Positions 16,675-24,395 of a DNA stretch of 42,358 bases are shown piece by piece. The position numbers and the translations under genes were made by a program. This DNA comes from JAVBMU01 sp031551755 (GTDB lineage: Bacteria; Actinomycetota; Actinomycetes; Actinomycetales; Cellulomonadaceae). A model generated the notes under the pieces. That model ran no database searches. It was not told the origin of the DNA and saw only the letters and a list, made by a program, of their open reading frames with translations. The DNA lies in contig JAVBNE010000010.1 of assembly GCA_031551755.1 (NCBI GenBank), forward strand, positions 1 through 42,358, written 5' to 3'. Each line of letters starts with the position of its first letter. Position 1 is the first letter of the stretch.

Positions 16675-17316
16675 ATGCCTTCCGCGCGCCGACCCCCGAC
16701 CCCTGGGGCTGCGGCGCGCCCAGCGAACCGGACCTCGCGGCGCGTGGGTTCCGCCGCCCAGGGTGATGCCACCCGGACCGGCGGCGCGGGGCGCTCCACC
16801 ACCGCGGCCTCGGCGGGTAACGCCGGTTCGGCTGCGAAGTCTCGTCCTGCGACGGCCCGGCCGCGGATCGTCGCGCCCGAACCTGCCGCTCGCTCGCGGG
16901 GACGGTTCGGGTCCATGCTGCCCGAGGTGGTGACCGTCCGGGCCATGGTCCTGTCGATCGTGGTGCTGCTGGCTCTCGTGGTGCTGCTGCCGACCGTCCG
17001 CGCGTATGTAAACCAGACAGGCGAACTGCGCGCCTTGCGGGCTCAGCTCGCGTCGGCGAACGCCGAGCACGCGGCTCTCGAGGACGAACTGAGCCGGTGG
17101 GACGACCGTGAGTTCGTCATCCGGCAGGCGCGCGACCACCTGAACTTCGTGATGCCTGGCGACACCCCCTGGCGAGTCCTCGATGCCGGTACCGTGGAGG
17201 ACCCGGACTCCGCGAATACCGCCGCTCCGACCGATTCGTCGCCGTCCTCCACCGCTCCCGCCCGCCCCTGGTATGAGGCGATCTGGCAGTCTGTCCAGGT
17301 CGCCGACCGTTCCTAA
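16675..17316 (+). CDS. DivIC/FtsB-type septum formation initiator
   Basis: The 213-residue product has about 90 disordered, Arg/Pro/Ala-rich cytoplasmic residues, one membrane helix at about 91-112 (VLSIVVLLALVVLLP), a short extracytoplasmic coiled coil (about 115-145, LRALRAQLASANAEHAALEDEL) and the DivIC core ending DREFVIRQARDHLNFVMPGD. This is the actinobacterial FtsB/DivIC layout. The protein joins FtsL and FtsQ in the divisome and signals to the septal synthase. The position right after eno and before DUF501 is conserved in actinobacteria. I chose ATG 16675 for its -10 spacing; GTG 16609 would add 22 residues. Confidence 0.88.
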   Translation: MPSARRPPTPGAAARPANRTSRRVGSAAQGDATRTGGAGRSTTAASAGNAGSAAKSRPATARPRIVAPEPAARSRGRFGSMLPEVVTVRAMVLSIVVLLALVVLLPTVRAYVNQTGELRALRAQLASANAEHAALEDELSRWDDREFVIRQARDHLNFVMPGDTPWRVLDAGTVEDPDSANTAAPTDSSPSSTAPARPWYEAIWQSVQVADRS

Positions 17317-17324
17317 GGACTCTT

Positions 17325-17852
17325 GTGACCGAACCCCACCTGGCCATCCCAGCCGATCATCCGGATGCGCTGATGACCGCAATCGACGAGGAGATTCTCG
17401 CCGCGCAGCTCAGCCGCCCCGCGCGCGGTGTGGTCGGCATTGCCGCGCGGTGCCGCTGCGGCAGCCCCCTGGTGATCCGCACCGCCCCGCGACTGCCGGA
17501 CGGGACGCCGTTCCCCACGGTGTTCTACCTGACGTCGCCGGGTGCTGTGGCGGCCGCCTCGACGCTGGAAGCCAATGGCGTGATGGCCGAGATGACCGAG
17601 CGGCTGGACACCGATCCGGGGTTGGCCGAGGCATACGTGCGGGCTCATGAGCACTACTTGCGGCAGCGGGCACAACTCGGTGACGTGCCGGAGATCGCCG
17701 GTATCTCCGCCGGTGGCATGCCGAGCCGGGTCAAATGCCTCCATGTGCTGGTCGGTCATTCCCTCGGCGCCGGCCCGGGCACCAATCCGCTCGGCGATGA
17801 GGCGCTTAAGCGGATGCAGGAGTTGTGGAGTGCCGATCGGTGTACCTGCTGA
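17325..17852 (+). CDS. DUF501 family protein
   Basis: The 175-residue protein belongs to DUF501, a family almost always encoded between divIC and ppx in actinobacteria. The family core is visible: QLSRPARGVVGIAARCRCG near the start and GGMPSRVKCLHVLVGHSLG toward the end. The conserved cysteines (CRC near residue 43, KCLH near 137, and the C-terminal CTC) and His residues suggest metal binding or a redox role, but no function is established. It starts at GTG 17325 behind AAGGA, eight bases after the DivIC gene. Its TGA overlaps the ATG of ppx (TGATG). Confidence 0.93.
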   Translation: MTEPHLAIPADHPDALMTAIDEEILAAQLSRPARGVVGIAARCRCGSPLVIRTAPRLPDGTPFPTVFYLTSPGAVAAASTLEANGVMAEMTERLDTDPGLAEAYVRAHEHYLRQRAQLGDVPEIAGISAGGMPSRVKCLHVLVGHSLGAGPGTNPLGDEALKRMQELWSADRCTC

Positions 17853-18835
17853 TGGGCGAGGGCACGGCGACTGCCGGGCAGCGGGTGGCCGCCATCGACT
17901 GCGGGACGAACTCCATCAGGCTCCTGGTGGCCGAGGCGCAGCCGGACGGGACCCTGCGGGATCTCGACCGCCGGATGGAGATCGTCCGCCTCGGTCAGGG
18001 CGTCGACCGGACGGGCCGGATCGCCCCCGAGGCTCTGGAGCGGACACTCGGCGCGGCGCGACGCTATGCGACGGTGATCGAGGAACTCGGCGCGCAGCAC
18101 CTGCGATTCGTGGCGACATCGGCGTCGCGGGACGCGGAGAACCGGGACGAGTTCGTGGCGGGGGTGCGGGCCGCGCTGGGGGTCGACCCCGAGGTCGTCT
18201 CCGGCGCTGAGGAAGCGGCGTTGTCCTTCCGGGGAGCCACCGGTCAAGTGGCCGCGGCTCATCCCGGTCCCTATCTCGTGGTGGACCTGGGTGGGGGGTC
18301 GACGGAGCTGGTGCTCGGTTCTGACGCGCCGGAGGCGGTGTGGTCGATGGATGTCGGGTGCGTGCGGATGACCGAACGACATCTGCGCGACGACCCGCCG
18401 AGCGTCGCGCAGCAGGATGCGGCCCGAGCGGATGTCCGGGCGGCGCTGGATGAAGCCGCGCAGGTGGTCGACCTGGGACGAACGGCCACGCTCGTCGGAT
18501 TGGCCGGGTCGGTGACGTCGGTGACGGCCCACGCTCTGGGGCTACCGGAGTACGAACCACAACGCATCAATGGCGCCACCCTGCCGGTCGACGACGTCCT
18601 TCGGGCCTGTTCGGAGCTGACCGGTATGACGAGGGCGCGGCGGTCCGCGCTCGGCTTCATGCACCCGGGACGGGTCGATGTGATCGGGGCTGGTGCGCTG
18701 GTTTGGGCTGAGGTCGTGCGGTGGGTGCGGGCCGACGTCGCCGCCGCTGGTGGTCAACTCACTCACACGGTGACCAGCGAACACGACATCCTGGATGGGA
18801 TCGCACTGTCGCTGCGGTCAGAGTCCTGTTGCTGA
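17852..18835 (+). CDS. ppx: Ppx/GppA exopolyphosphatase family protein
   Basis: The 327-residue protein is a short Ppx/GppA phosphatase of the actinobacterial type, with only the two ASKHA-fold domains. These enzymes hydrolyse polyphosphate or pppGpp in the cytoplasm. Visible marks are the phosphate-1 loop AAIDCGTNSIRLLVAE at about 12-27, the acidic loop around RLGQGVDRTGRI, TSASRDAENRDEF, and the second phosphate loop DLGGGSTELVLG at about 146. I chose ATG 17852, which shares its A with the upstream TGA; GTG 17825 and 17840 are in frame but lie within DUF501. Actinobacteria often have two such proteins with different substrates (PPX1/PPX2), so the substrate is unproven. Confidence 0.92.
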   Translation: MGEGTATAGQRVAAIDCGTNSIRLLVAEAQPDGTLRDLDRRMEIVRLGQGVDRTGRIAPEALERTLGAARRYATVIEELGAQHLRFVATSASRDAENRDEFVAGVRAALGVDPEVVSGAEEAALSFRGATGQVAAAHPGPYLVVDLGGGSTELVLGSDAPEAVWSMDVGCVRMTERHLRDDPPSVAQQDAARADVRAALDEAAQVVDLGRTATLVGLAGSVTSVTAHALGLPEYEPQRINGATLPVDDVLRACSELTGMTRARRSALGFMHPGRVDVIGAGALVWAEVVRWVRADVAAAGGQLTHTVTSEHDILDGIALSLRSESCC

Positions 18836-18892
18836 TTGTCCGTAAGTACCGTCGTCAAGCCTGACTGGATCCGAGGCTCAGGGAAGAATCAG

Positions 18893-18909
18893 GGCCATCC
18901 CCGATGGCC
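18893..18909 (+). terminator. Short stem-loop after ppx
   Basis: GGCCATC-CCC-GATGGCC is a perfect 7-bp stem with a 3-base loop, 57 bases after ppx and just upstream of the DedA promoter. It is a plausible terminator without a U-tract. Confidence 0.4.
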
Positions 18910-18926
18910 GCCGAGCCTGTGATCCG

Positions 18927-18932
18927 TACGCT
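18927..18932 (+). promoter_or_regulatory. -10 element of the DedA gene
   Basis: TACGCT is followed by six bases and GTG 18939. This leaderless-type spacing recurs at several genes in this window. Confidence 0.5.
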
Positions 18933-18938
18933 GGGAGC

Positions 18939-19649
18939 GTGACCGGGGCGATCTCGACGTTCTTCGACCAGCTGGAGTCTGGCCTTCTTGACCTGGCCTC
19001 TTCCGCACTGGTCTACCCGGCGCTGTTCGCATTCGCGATGATCGACGGCTTCTTCCCGCCGATCCCCAGCGAGTCCGCGGTCATCGCACTTGCCGTCTCG
19101 GCCCACGCGACCGGCGAGCCCGAGCTCTTTCTGGTGCTCCTCGTGGCGGCTGCCGGGGCGTGGTGCGGTGATCAGATCGCCTACCAACTGGGCCGGTTGC
19201 TGGGCACCGAACGTATCCGGTTCCTGCGCAGCTCACGCGGACGGCGGGCCGTGGCGTGGGCGACGCGAGCCCTCCAGCAGCGTGGCGCGGTGTTCATTCT
19301 CGCGGCCCGTTACGTCCCCGTGGGTCGGGTGGCCGTCAACATGACGGCCGGTGCCGTGGGGTATGCGCGTCGACGGTTCATGGCCTTCTCCGCCATTGCC
19401 GCAGTCGCATGGTCGGCGTACTCCACCCTGATCGGTCTGGTCGCCGCCCAATGGCTCGGTGACCGGCCCCTGCTGGCGATGGTGGTTGGTGTCGTCGTGG
19501 GCATCGCGATGGGTGTGGTTCTCGACCTGCTTCTGACCCGACGGCGCGCAGGGGAGGGTGAGGCGGGCGCCGATGCGAAGGCGGGGGCGTCGGAGGCGGT
19601 GTGGCTCCATGGCGAGGACCGCTCCCACGCTGCCGAGAAGAGACAATGA
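18939..19649 (+). CDS. DedA family (VTT-domain) membrane protein
   Basis: The 236-residue polytopic protein carries the DedA/SNARE-associated (VTT) domain. Marks are FFPPIPSESAVIALAV near residue 33, the acidic GAWCGDQIAYQLGR at about 71-84, and the amphipathic RYVPVGRVAVNMTAGAVGY at about 123-141 with the conserved Arg and Pro of the re-entrant loop. DedA proteins are proton-coupled phospholipid flippases or scramblases; undecaprenyl-phosphate recycling is established for UptA/PopT-type members. Which lipid is moved here is not decidable. The C-terminal 40 residues are charged and disordered. No partner gene is adjacent. The GTG start is supported by the -10 hexamer six bases upstream. Confidence 0.9.
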   Translation: MTGAISTFFDQLESGLLDLASSALVYPALFAFAMIDGFFPPIPSESAVIALAVSAHATGEPELFLVLLVAAAGAWCGDQIAYQLGRLLGTERIRFLRSSRGRRAVAWATRALQQRGAVFILAARYVPVGRVAVNMTAGAVGYARRRFMAFSAIAAVAWSAYSTLIGLVAAQWLGDRPLLAMVVGVVVGIAMGVVLDLLLTRRRAGEGEAGADAKAGASEAVWLHGEDRSHAAEKRQ

Positions 19650-19697
19650 TCGATCCGCGACAATGGGTCGGCCAACTGGGATGACGAGTACCGGTCG

Positions 19698-19934
19698 ATG
19701 GTGGACGCGCTCGCACGGCATCTGACCGGCGGTCATGAGGTCGCCGGGAGCAGCGAGATTGACGAACTGTGTGCAGCCGTGCGCACGGGGAACTGTGCGG
19801 AGCAGACCCTGGACCGCTTGGCCGAGCCCACGGTGCGTGGGTTGCCGCCAACCCCGACCCGATACCGCAACCGGTGTAGAGGCGTTAGAGCCCTGCCCAC
19901 GAGCTGCCGAGTCCGACGCATGCGATGGTCGTGA
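19698..19934 (+). CDS. Small hypothetical frame, possibly a gene remnant
   Basis: The frame is open from just after 19649, before ATG 19698. The first 50 or so codons have a plausible composition (DALARHLTGGHEV, EIDELCAAVRTG). The last 25 codons are Arg/Cys-rich, lie antisense over the end of the PH-like gene and look non-coding. It may be the remnant of a longer gene or a real small protein with a poor end. No family is recognised and no ribosome site is seen. Confidence 0.25.
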   Translation: MVDALARHLTGGHEVAGSSEIDELCAAVRTGNCAEQTLDRLAEPTVRGLPPTPTRYRNRCRGVRALPTSCRVRRMRWS

Positions 19935-20502
19935 CCGCCCAGCACAGGAGCAGAAGGATGCCGCGAAGGTAGAGGAGCCACTTTGGTGTGCGCCGCGGTT
20001 CAGCGACTGAGCCCGTCAGCAGCAGGTCGTCCCGCGGATGCCAGGTCTCCGAGGCCAGGAGAATGGCCCGGCCGAGAGCGGATCGGACGTACGCGACCTG
20101 GGTGTCTACGCCCTTGCCGGGAAGCCAAGCCCGCCATATGCGGGCACTTGGCAGGTGAACGGCCCGGCGTCCGAGCACCGTGTGGACAGTCATGGTGTCG
20201 GCGTCGACCGTCGTCAGTGCCGAAGAGCCGATGGGTAACGCGATGAACGGGAGCGCGAAGCCGAGGGCGAACCACAGGCCACTGGCGATGTTGGGCGGCC
20301 ACGCCGTCGTGAATCCGCTGTCGTCGTTGGGTGCGTTCGCCCATGACGTCATCGTGAGGCGACTGTACGCAGCCGAAGCGACCGCCAGGACCGGCAGTGT
20401 TCGGCCACCGATGAGCAGAGCACGCGCGATCCGAACTCGCCAAGCTCCCTCGTCGTCGGCGCTCTCGTCGTCTTCGGCCGCATGCCATCCACCCCGCACC
20501 AC
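19885..20502 (-). CDS. Membrane protein with PH-like domain
   Basis: The 205-residue product starts at GTG 20502, sharing the G of the coaA stop (TAGTG), so it is translated after coaA. An acidic N-terminus is followed by two hydrophobic segments (about 28-48 and 73-93, LWFALGFALPFIALPIG). A beta-rich cytoplasmic stretch follows (about 95-165, TVDADTMTVHTVLGRRAVHL, then AVHLPSARIWRAW), and a final helix (about 180-200, GILLLLCWAVTTIACVG). This resembles bacterial PH-domain (bPH) membrane proteins common in actinobacteria, whose role is unknown. The PH call rests on pattern only. The linkage to coaA by overlap may only reflect compact packing. Confidence 0.65.
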   Translation of the reverse strand: MVRGGWHAAEDDESADDEGAWRVRIARALLIGGRTLPVLAVASAAYSRLTMTSWANAPNDDSGFTTAWPPNIASGLWFALGFALPFIALPIGSSALTTVDADTMTVHTVLGRRAVHLPSARIWRAWLPGKGVDTQVAYVRSALGRAILLASETWHPRDDLLLTGSVAEPRRTPKWLLYLRGILLLLCWAVTTIACVGLGSSWAGL

Positions 20503-21485
20503 TACAACTTCCGCAGTCGCACGTGCTGCACGGAGTGGTCGGCGCCCTTCGTCAGCACCAGCGTCGCGCGGCCTCGGGTGGGGAGGATGTTCTCCAGGAG
20601 ATTCGGCGCGTTGATCGAATCCCAGATCGACCCGGCTTTGGCGATCGCCTCGTCGTCGCTCAGCTCGGCGTAGCGGCGGAAGTACGACTCCGGTTTCGCG
20701 AACGCGGTGCGTCGCAGTGTGAGGAACCGGTCCACGTACCACTGGCGGATGTTCGTGGTGGCGGCGTCGACGTAGATGGAGAAGTCGAAGAAGTCGCTGA
20801 CGGCCACCGTCGACTCGTCGCTGCTGCTCGGCCGGGCCGGCTGGAGCACGTTCAGCCCTTCGATGATCAGCACATCCGGTCGCCGAACCACGGCCTGGGC
20901 CCCGGGCACGATGTCGTAGGTCAGGTGGTCGTAGACCGGTGCCCGAACCTCGGCGGTGCCGGCCTTGACCTCGGCGACGAATTGGACCAGGGCCCGGCGG
21001 TCATAGGACTCCGGGAAACCCTTTCGGTCCATCAACCCCCGCCGCTCCAGCTCGGCATTCGGCAGCAGGAAGCCGTCTGTGGTGATGAGCTCGACCCGGG
21101 GTGTCTCCGGCCACCTGGCCAGCATTTCGGCGAGCACCCGGGAGGTAGTCGACTTGCCCACCGCGACTGACCCGGCCACCCCGATGACGTACGGCGTGCG
21201 GCCGGAGTCCTCCCGCAGGAACGTCGACGTCGCCTGATGCAGCCCGGTCGTCCCAGAGACGTACAGCGCCAAGAGTCGCGACAACGGCCGGTAGATCGCG
21301 TCGACCTCAGCGAGGTCGATCGGGTCACCGAGCCCGCGCAGGTGGGTGACGTCTTCATCGGTCAACGGCAAGGGCGTCGACTCGGACAGGCGGCTCCAGG
21401 CCATCCGGTCAAGGTCGACGTACGGGGTCAATGCCTCCGGCGGCGTCTGCGGCGCTGGCGGCGGGGCTTCAGGTGAGCGGGCCAC
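20502..21485 (-). CDS. coaA: Type I pantothenate kinase
   Basis: The 327-residue protein matches bacterial type I pantothenate kinase (CoaA), which phosphorylates pantothenate in the first step of coenzyme A synthesis. Visible features are SPYVDLDR-like PYVDLDRMAW near the start, the P-loop GVAGSVAVGKSTTSR at about 99-113, TTDGFLLPN, MDRKGFPESYD, the Tyr-containing YDHLTYDIVPG, and IIEGLNVLQ. I chose GTG 21485, which has CAGAAT six bases upstream and no Shine-Dalgarno site; the longer open frame upstream lies antisense to glmS. The divergent glmS start is 72 bases away, so both promoters share this space. Confidence 0.95.
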   Translation of the reverse strand: MARSPEAPPPAPQTPPEALTPYVDLDRMAWSRLSESTPLPLTDEDVTHLRGLGDPIDLAEVDAIYRPLSRLLALYVSGTTGLHQATSTFLREDSGRTPYVIGVAGSVAVGKSTTSRVLAEMLARWPETPRVELITTDGFLLPNAELERRGLMDRKGFPESYDRRALVQFVAEVKAGTAEVRAPVYDHLTYDIVPGAQAVVRRPDVLIIEGLNVLQPARPSSSDESTVAVSDFFDFSIYVDAATTNIRQWYVDRFLTLRRTAFAKPESYFRRYAELSDDEAIAKAGSIWDSINAPNLLENILPTRGRATLVLTKGADHSVQHVRLRKL

Positions 21486-21491
21486 GGGGTG

Positions 21492-21497
21492 ATTCTG
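21492..21497 (-). promoter_or_regulatory. -10 element of coaA
   Basis: CAGAAT on the minus strand is followed by six bases and GTG 21485, consistent with a leaderless message. Confidence 0.45.
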
Positions 21498-21543
21498 CCC
21501 GATCCTGCCGACCTGCGGCACGCGCGTCCACCCAGCGCGCGGA

Positions 21544-21549
21544 TAGAAT
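21544..21549 (+). promoter_or_regulatory. -10 element of glmS
   Basis: TAGAAT lies eight bases before ATG 21558. It is divergent from the coaA promoter. There is no room for a glmS ribozyme or long leader. Confidence 0.5.
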
Positions 21550-21557
21550 CGGCAACC

Positions 21558-23441
21558 ATGTGCGGAATCGTGGGCTACGCGGGGCCTGTATCGGCCTCTG
21601 AAAGCGGTCAGGGAACCGATCGGCCGTTGACGGTCGCGTTGGACGGTCTGACGCGGCTGGAGTACCGCGGCTACGACTCGGCGGGTATCGCGGTGGTCGG
21701 CTCCGGCCTCGAACAGGTGGCGGTGGCCAAGAAGGCGGGCAAACTCGCCAACCTCATCGAGGAACTGACCCTCCATCCGTTGCCGCTGGCGACGGCATCG
21801 ATCGGGCACACGCGGTGGGCCACGCACGGTGGCCCGACCGACGTGAACGCCCACCCGCACGTGGCCGATGACGGACGCCTCGCTGTCATTCACAACGGGA
21901 TCGTGGAGAACTTCGCCGTCCTCAAAGCGGAGCTGGTGCAAGACGGCGTCACCTTCCTGTCCGAGACCGACACCGAGGTCGCGGCGCAGCTACTCGCTCG
22001 CGCCTACCGGGACTCGAAGAACCTGACCACGGCGATGGCCGCCGTCGCCCGCCGACTGGAGGGCACCTTCACCCTGCTCGCGGTGCACGCGGATTTCCCG
22101 GACACAGTGGTCGGTGCTCGCCACGACTCACCCCTGGTCGTCGGGCTGGGGGAGGACGAGAACTTCCTCGGTTCTGATGTCGCGGCGTTCATCGCACACA
22201 CCCGTGAGGCCCTCGAGCTGGGGCAGGACCAGATCGTCACGATCACTCCGGGGACCGTCGAGGTACTCGACTTCTACGGCAACCCGGCCGAGGCTGTCCG
22301 CTACACGGTCGACTGGGATGCGGCCGCCGCCGAGAAGGGCGGCTTCGACTCGTTCATGGACAAGGAGATCCACGATCAGCCGCAGGCGGTCGCAGACACC
22401 TTGCTCGGCCGCACCGATGCGAGCGGCAAGCTCATGCTGGACGACCTGCGTATCGATGAGTCGGTGCTCCGGTCGATCGACAAGATCATCGTCATTGCCT
22501 GCGGGACGGCCGCCTATGCGGGGCACGTCGCCAAATACGCCATCGAGCACTGGTGCCGGATCCCGGTCGAGGTCGAGCTTGCTCATGAGTTCCGCTACCG
22601 GGACCCGATCGTGGACGAGCGCACCCTGGTCGTGGCGATCACCCAGTCCGGGGAAACCATGGATACGCTCATGGCCGTGCGGCACGCCCGCGAACAGGGC
22701 GCGAAGGTCATCACCATCGTCAATACGCACGGCTCGACGATCCCCCGCGAATCCGATGCCGCGATCTACACGCATGCAGGCCCCGAGATCGCGGTCGCCT
22801 CCACCAAAGCCTTCCTGTCGCAGATAACCGCGACCTACCTGCTCGGCCTGTACTTGGCTCAGCTGCGCGGCAATAAGTTCCCGGACGAGATCGCCCAGAT
22901 CCTCGAGGACCTTCGCGATATGCCGCGCAAGATCCAGACGGTGATCGAGCGCGCCGAGTATGTCCGGGCAACGGCCCGGTCGATGCGGGATCAGGGGTCG
23001 GTGCTCTTCCTCGGGCGGCATGTCGGCTTCCCGGTCGCGATGGAAGGTGCGCTCAAACTCAAGGAACTCGCCTACATTCACGCCGAGGGCTTCGCGGCCG
23101 GCGAGTTGAAGCACGGGCCGATCGCCCTCATCGACGAGGGACAGCCGGTCTTCGTGATCGTGCCGTCGCCGCGTGGTCGCGATTCGCTGCACTCCAAGGT
23201 GATCTCGAATATCCAGGAGATCCGTGCGCGCGGTGCCCGGACACTGGTGATCGCCGAGGACGGCGACGACGCCGTGCGGCCGTTCGCGGACGAGGTCTTC
23301 TGGGTACCGCGGTCGCCAACACTGCTCTCGCCTTTGCTCGCAGTGGTTCCGTTGCAGATCTTCGCGTGCGCGTTGGCGACAGCGAAAGGGCTCGACGTCG
23401 ACCAGCCGCGGAACCTCGCGAAGTCCGTCACCGTCGAGTAG
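21558..23441 (+). CDS. glmS: Glutamine–fructose-6-phosphate aminotransferase (isomerizing)
   Basis: The 627-residue protein makes glucosamine-6-phosphate from fructose-6-phosphate and glutamine, the first step to UDP-GlcNAc for peptidoglycan. It begins MCGIVGYAG, so Cys2 is the glutaminase nucleophile after Met removal. The class-II amidotransferase domain covers about 1-230 (RWATHGGPTDVNAHPH, HNGIVENF). Two SIS sugar-isomerase domains follow (about 300-440 with IACGTAAYAGH and TQSGETMDT, and about 475-610). The C-terminus ends LAKSVTVE, the usual GlmS end. ATG 21558 is fixed by the catalytic Cys. acpS follows two bases after the stop. Confidence 0.98.
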   Translation: MCGIVGYAGPVSASESGQGTDRPLTVALDGLTRLEYRGYDSAGIAVVGSGLEQVAVAKKAGKLANLIEELTLHPLPLATASIGHTRWATHGGPTDVNAHPHVADDGRLAVIHNGIVENFAVLKAELVQDGVTFLSETDTEVAAQLLARAYRDSKNLTTAMAAVARRLEGTFTLLAVHADFPDTVVGARHDSPLVVGLGEDENFLGSDVAAFIAHTREALELGQDQIVTITPGTVEVLDFYGNPAEAVRYTVDWDAAAAEKGGFDSFMDKEIHDQPQAVADTLLGRTDASGKLMLDDLRIDESVLRSIDKIIVIACGTAAYAGHVAKYAIEHWCRIPVEVELAHEFRYRDPIVDERTLVVAITQSGETMDTLMAVRHAREQGAKVITIVNTHGSTIPRESDAAIYTHAGPEIAVASTKAFLSQITATYLLGLYLAQLRGNKFPDEIAQILEDLRDMPRKIQTVIERAEYVRATARSMRDQGSVLFLGRHVGFPVAMEGALKLKELAYIHAEGFAAGELKHGPIALIDEGQPVFVIVPSPRGRDSLHSKVISNIQEIRARGARTLVIAEDGDDAVRPFADEVFWVPRSPTLLSPLLAVVPLQIFACALATAKGLDVDQPRNLAKSVTVE

Positions 23442-23443
23442 CC

Positions 23444-23794
23444 ATGATCATCGGGGTGGGCATCGACGTCGTCGACGTCGAACGGTTCATGGCCGCCATC
23501 GGCCGCGCCCCGCGACTGCGGGAGAAGCTGTTCACGCCGGCTGAAAGGGACTTGCCCGACGCCTCCCTCGCTGCCCGGTTCGCGGCCAAGGAAGCCATCG
23601 CCAAGGCCCTGGGCGCTCCTGGGGGGATGAGCTGGCAAGACGCCACCGTGCACAGGGTGCCGGGTGGGCCGCCTGAGGTGGAGATTTCTGGCACGGTCGC
23701 TTCGCAGGCACAGACGTTGGGTGTGCGGCGGTTCCATCTCTCGCTGTCCCACGATGCCGGGATCGCGTCGGCCATGGTGGTCGCCGAGGGCTGA
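23444..23794 (+). CDS. acpS: Holo-[acyl-carrier-protein] synthase
   Basis: The 116-residue protein transfers 4'-phosphopantetheine from CoA to acyl carrier protein. The AcpS marks are present: GVGIDVVDVERF with the Mg-binding Asp at the start, FTPAE, the helix RFAAKEAIAKALG with the conserved Glu and Lys, and HLSLSHDAGIASAMVV near the end. ATG 23444 comes two bases after the glmS stop, so the two are co-transcribed, and coaA lies just upstream on the other strand, which places CoA synthesis and use side by side. The upstream open frame only covers glmS. Confidence 0.96.
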   Translation: MIIGVGIDVVDVERFMAAIGRAPRLREKLFTPAERDLPDASLAARFAAKEAIAKALGAPGGMSWQDATVHRVPGGPPEVEISGTVASQAQTLGVRRFHLSLSHDAGIASAMVVAEG

Positions 23795-23808
23795 TTGCCC
23801 GGCTCGGC
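23783..23808 (+). terminator. Imperfect hairpin at the acpS stop
   Basis: GCCGAGGGC pairs with GCCCGGCTCGGC across a 5-base loop, with a small bulge. It is followed by an AT-rich stretch (AAATTATT) and could end the glmS–acpS message. Confidence 0.35.
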
Positions 23809-23825
23809 CGGCATCCAAATTATTC

Positions 23826-23839
23826 GGTACGTTCGTACC
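23826..23839. promoter_or_regulatory. Palindrome GGTACG-TT-CGTACC, possible operator
   Basis: A perfect 6-bp inverted repeat with a 2-base centre lies 27 bases upstream of the putative -35 of the secreted-protein operon, in a locally AT-rich stretch. Its form suits a dimeric repressor or activator; no regulator gene is adjacent. Confidence 0.35.
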
Positions 23840-23865
23840 CAAGCCGCGCTCCTCTGGCGAACAGA

Positions 23866-23896
23866 TTGCATCATTATGCGGACGATGTGCTACGGT
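23866..23896 (+). promoter_or_regulatory. Promoter of the secreted-protein/ABC operon
   Basis: TTGCAT (23866-23871) and TACGGT (23891-23896) are separated by 19 bases, a little longer than optimal. The leader would be about 40 bases and carries a full AGGAGG (23928-23933), nine bases before ATG 23943. Confidence 0.45.
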
Positions 23897-23942
23897 CTGA
23901 TCCTCAACCGGCCCAATATGGGCGTACAGGAGGAGCGGAACA

Positions 23943-24395
23943 ATGAAGTCAACCTCGATCAAGCGGGCGGTAGCCGCAGGCGTCGGCGCGGTGTTCCTGG
24001 CAGGCGGCTTGGTGACACCAGCGAGCGCATTCAGTTCAGGCGACAAGCTGAGCTCTGGTGGGGTGACCTATCAGGTGAAGGCGACGTCCTGCTGGCTGTA
24101 TTTGCAGAACTGCAGCTGGAACACCTCGGCGAGTGTGACGAAGACGCTCCGGTTCACGCATTACTCGGACGTCAAGGTGAACTCGGTGACGGGGTCCGTG
24201 ACCATCTCCGCCAATCCTTCGGCGACGATCAGGAACAACGCCACCCGACTGGTGACGGCGTCCCGGACGGTCACCGCCAAGTCGAATGCGATGAACGGAA
24301 CGGCGAAAGTGAGCATTGCCTCGGTATCCGTGGCGGCCCGTTCCAGAATGACCGCCCCTGGAGTAACCATGAACTCCGGTTGGACAACTTGGTGA
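23943..24395 (+). CDS. Small secreted two-cysteine protein of unknown family
   Basis: The 150-residue product has a clear Sec signal peptide: basic MKSTSIKR, a hydrophobic core, and a cleavage site after TPASA at residue 29. The mature 121 residues are Ser/Thr-rich, low in acidic residues, and have two cysteines (Cys50, Cys57) that could form a small loop, four tryptophans, and a C-terminus ending SGWTTW. I recognise no family. It has the best Shine-Dalgarno site in the window (AGGAGG, nine-base spacing), so it should be strongly translated. Its TGA overlaps the GTG of the lipoprotein gene as GTGA. Together with the downstream exporter genes this suggests a secreted effector, bacteriocin-like factor or envelope protein; that role is inference. 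Confidence 0.78.
   Translation: MKSTSIKRAVAAGVGAVFLAGGLVTPASAFSSGDKLSSGGVTYQVKATSCWLYLQNCSWNTSASVTKTLRFTHYSDVKVNSVTGSVTISANPSATIRNNATRLVTASRTVTAKSNAMNGTAKVSIASVSVAARSRMTAPGVTMNSGWTTW

Noticed and set aside
21498..21557. glmS ribozyme or leader regulation
   Set aside because: Only eight bases separate the -10 hexamer from the glmS ATG, and the intergenic space to coaA is 72 bases, too little for the ribozyme.
23795..24391. N-terminal extension of the large lipoprotein across the secreted-protein gene
   Set aside because: The extension is a wrong-frame reading of the signal-peptide gene. The lipobox and the GTGA overlap place the start at 24392.
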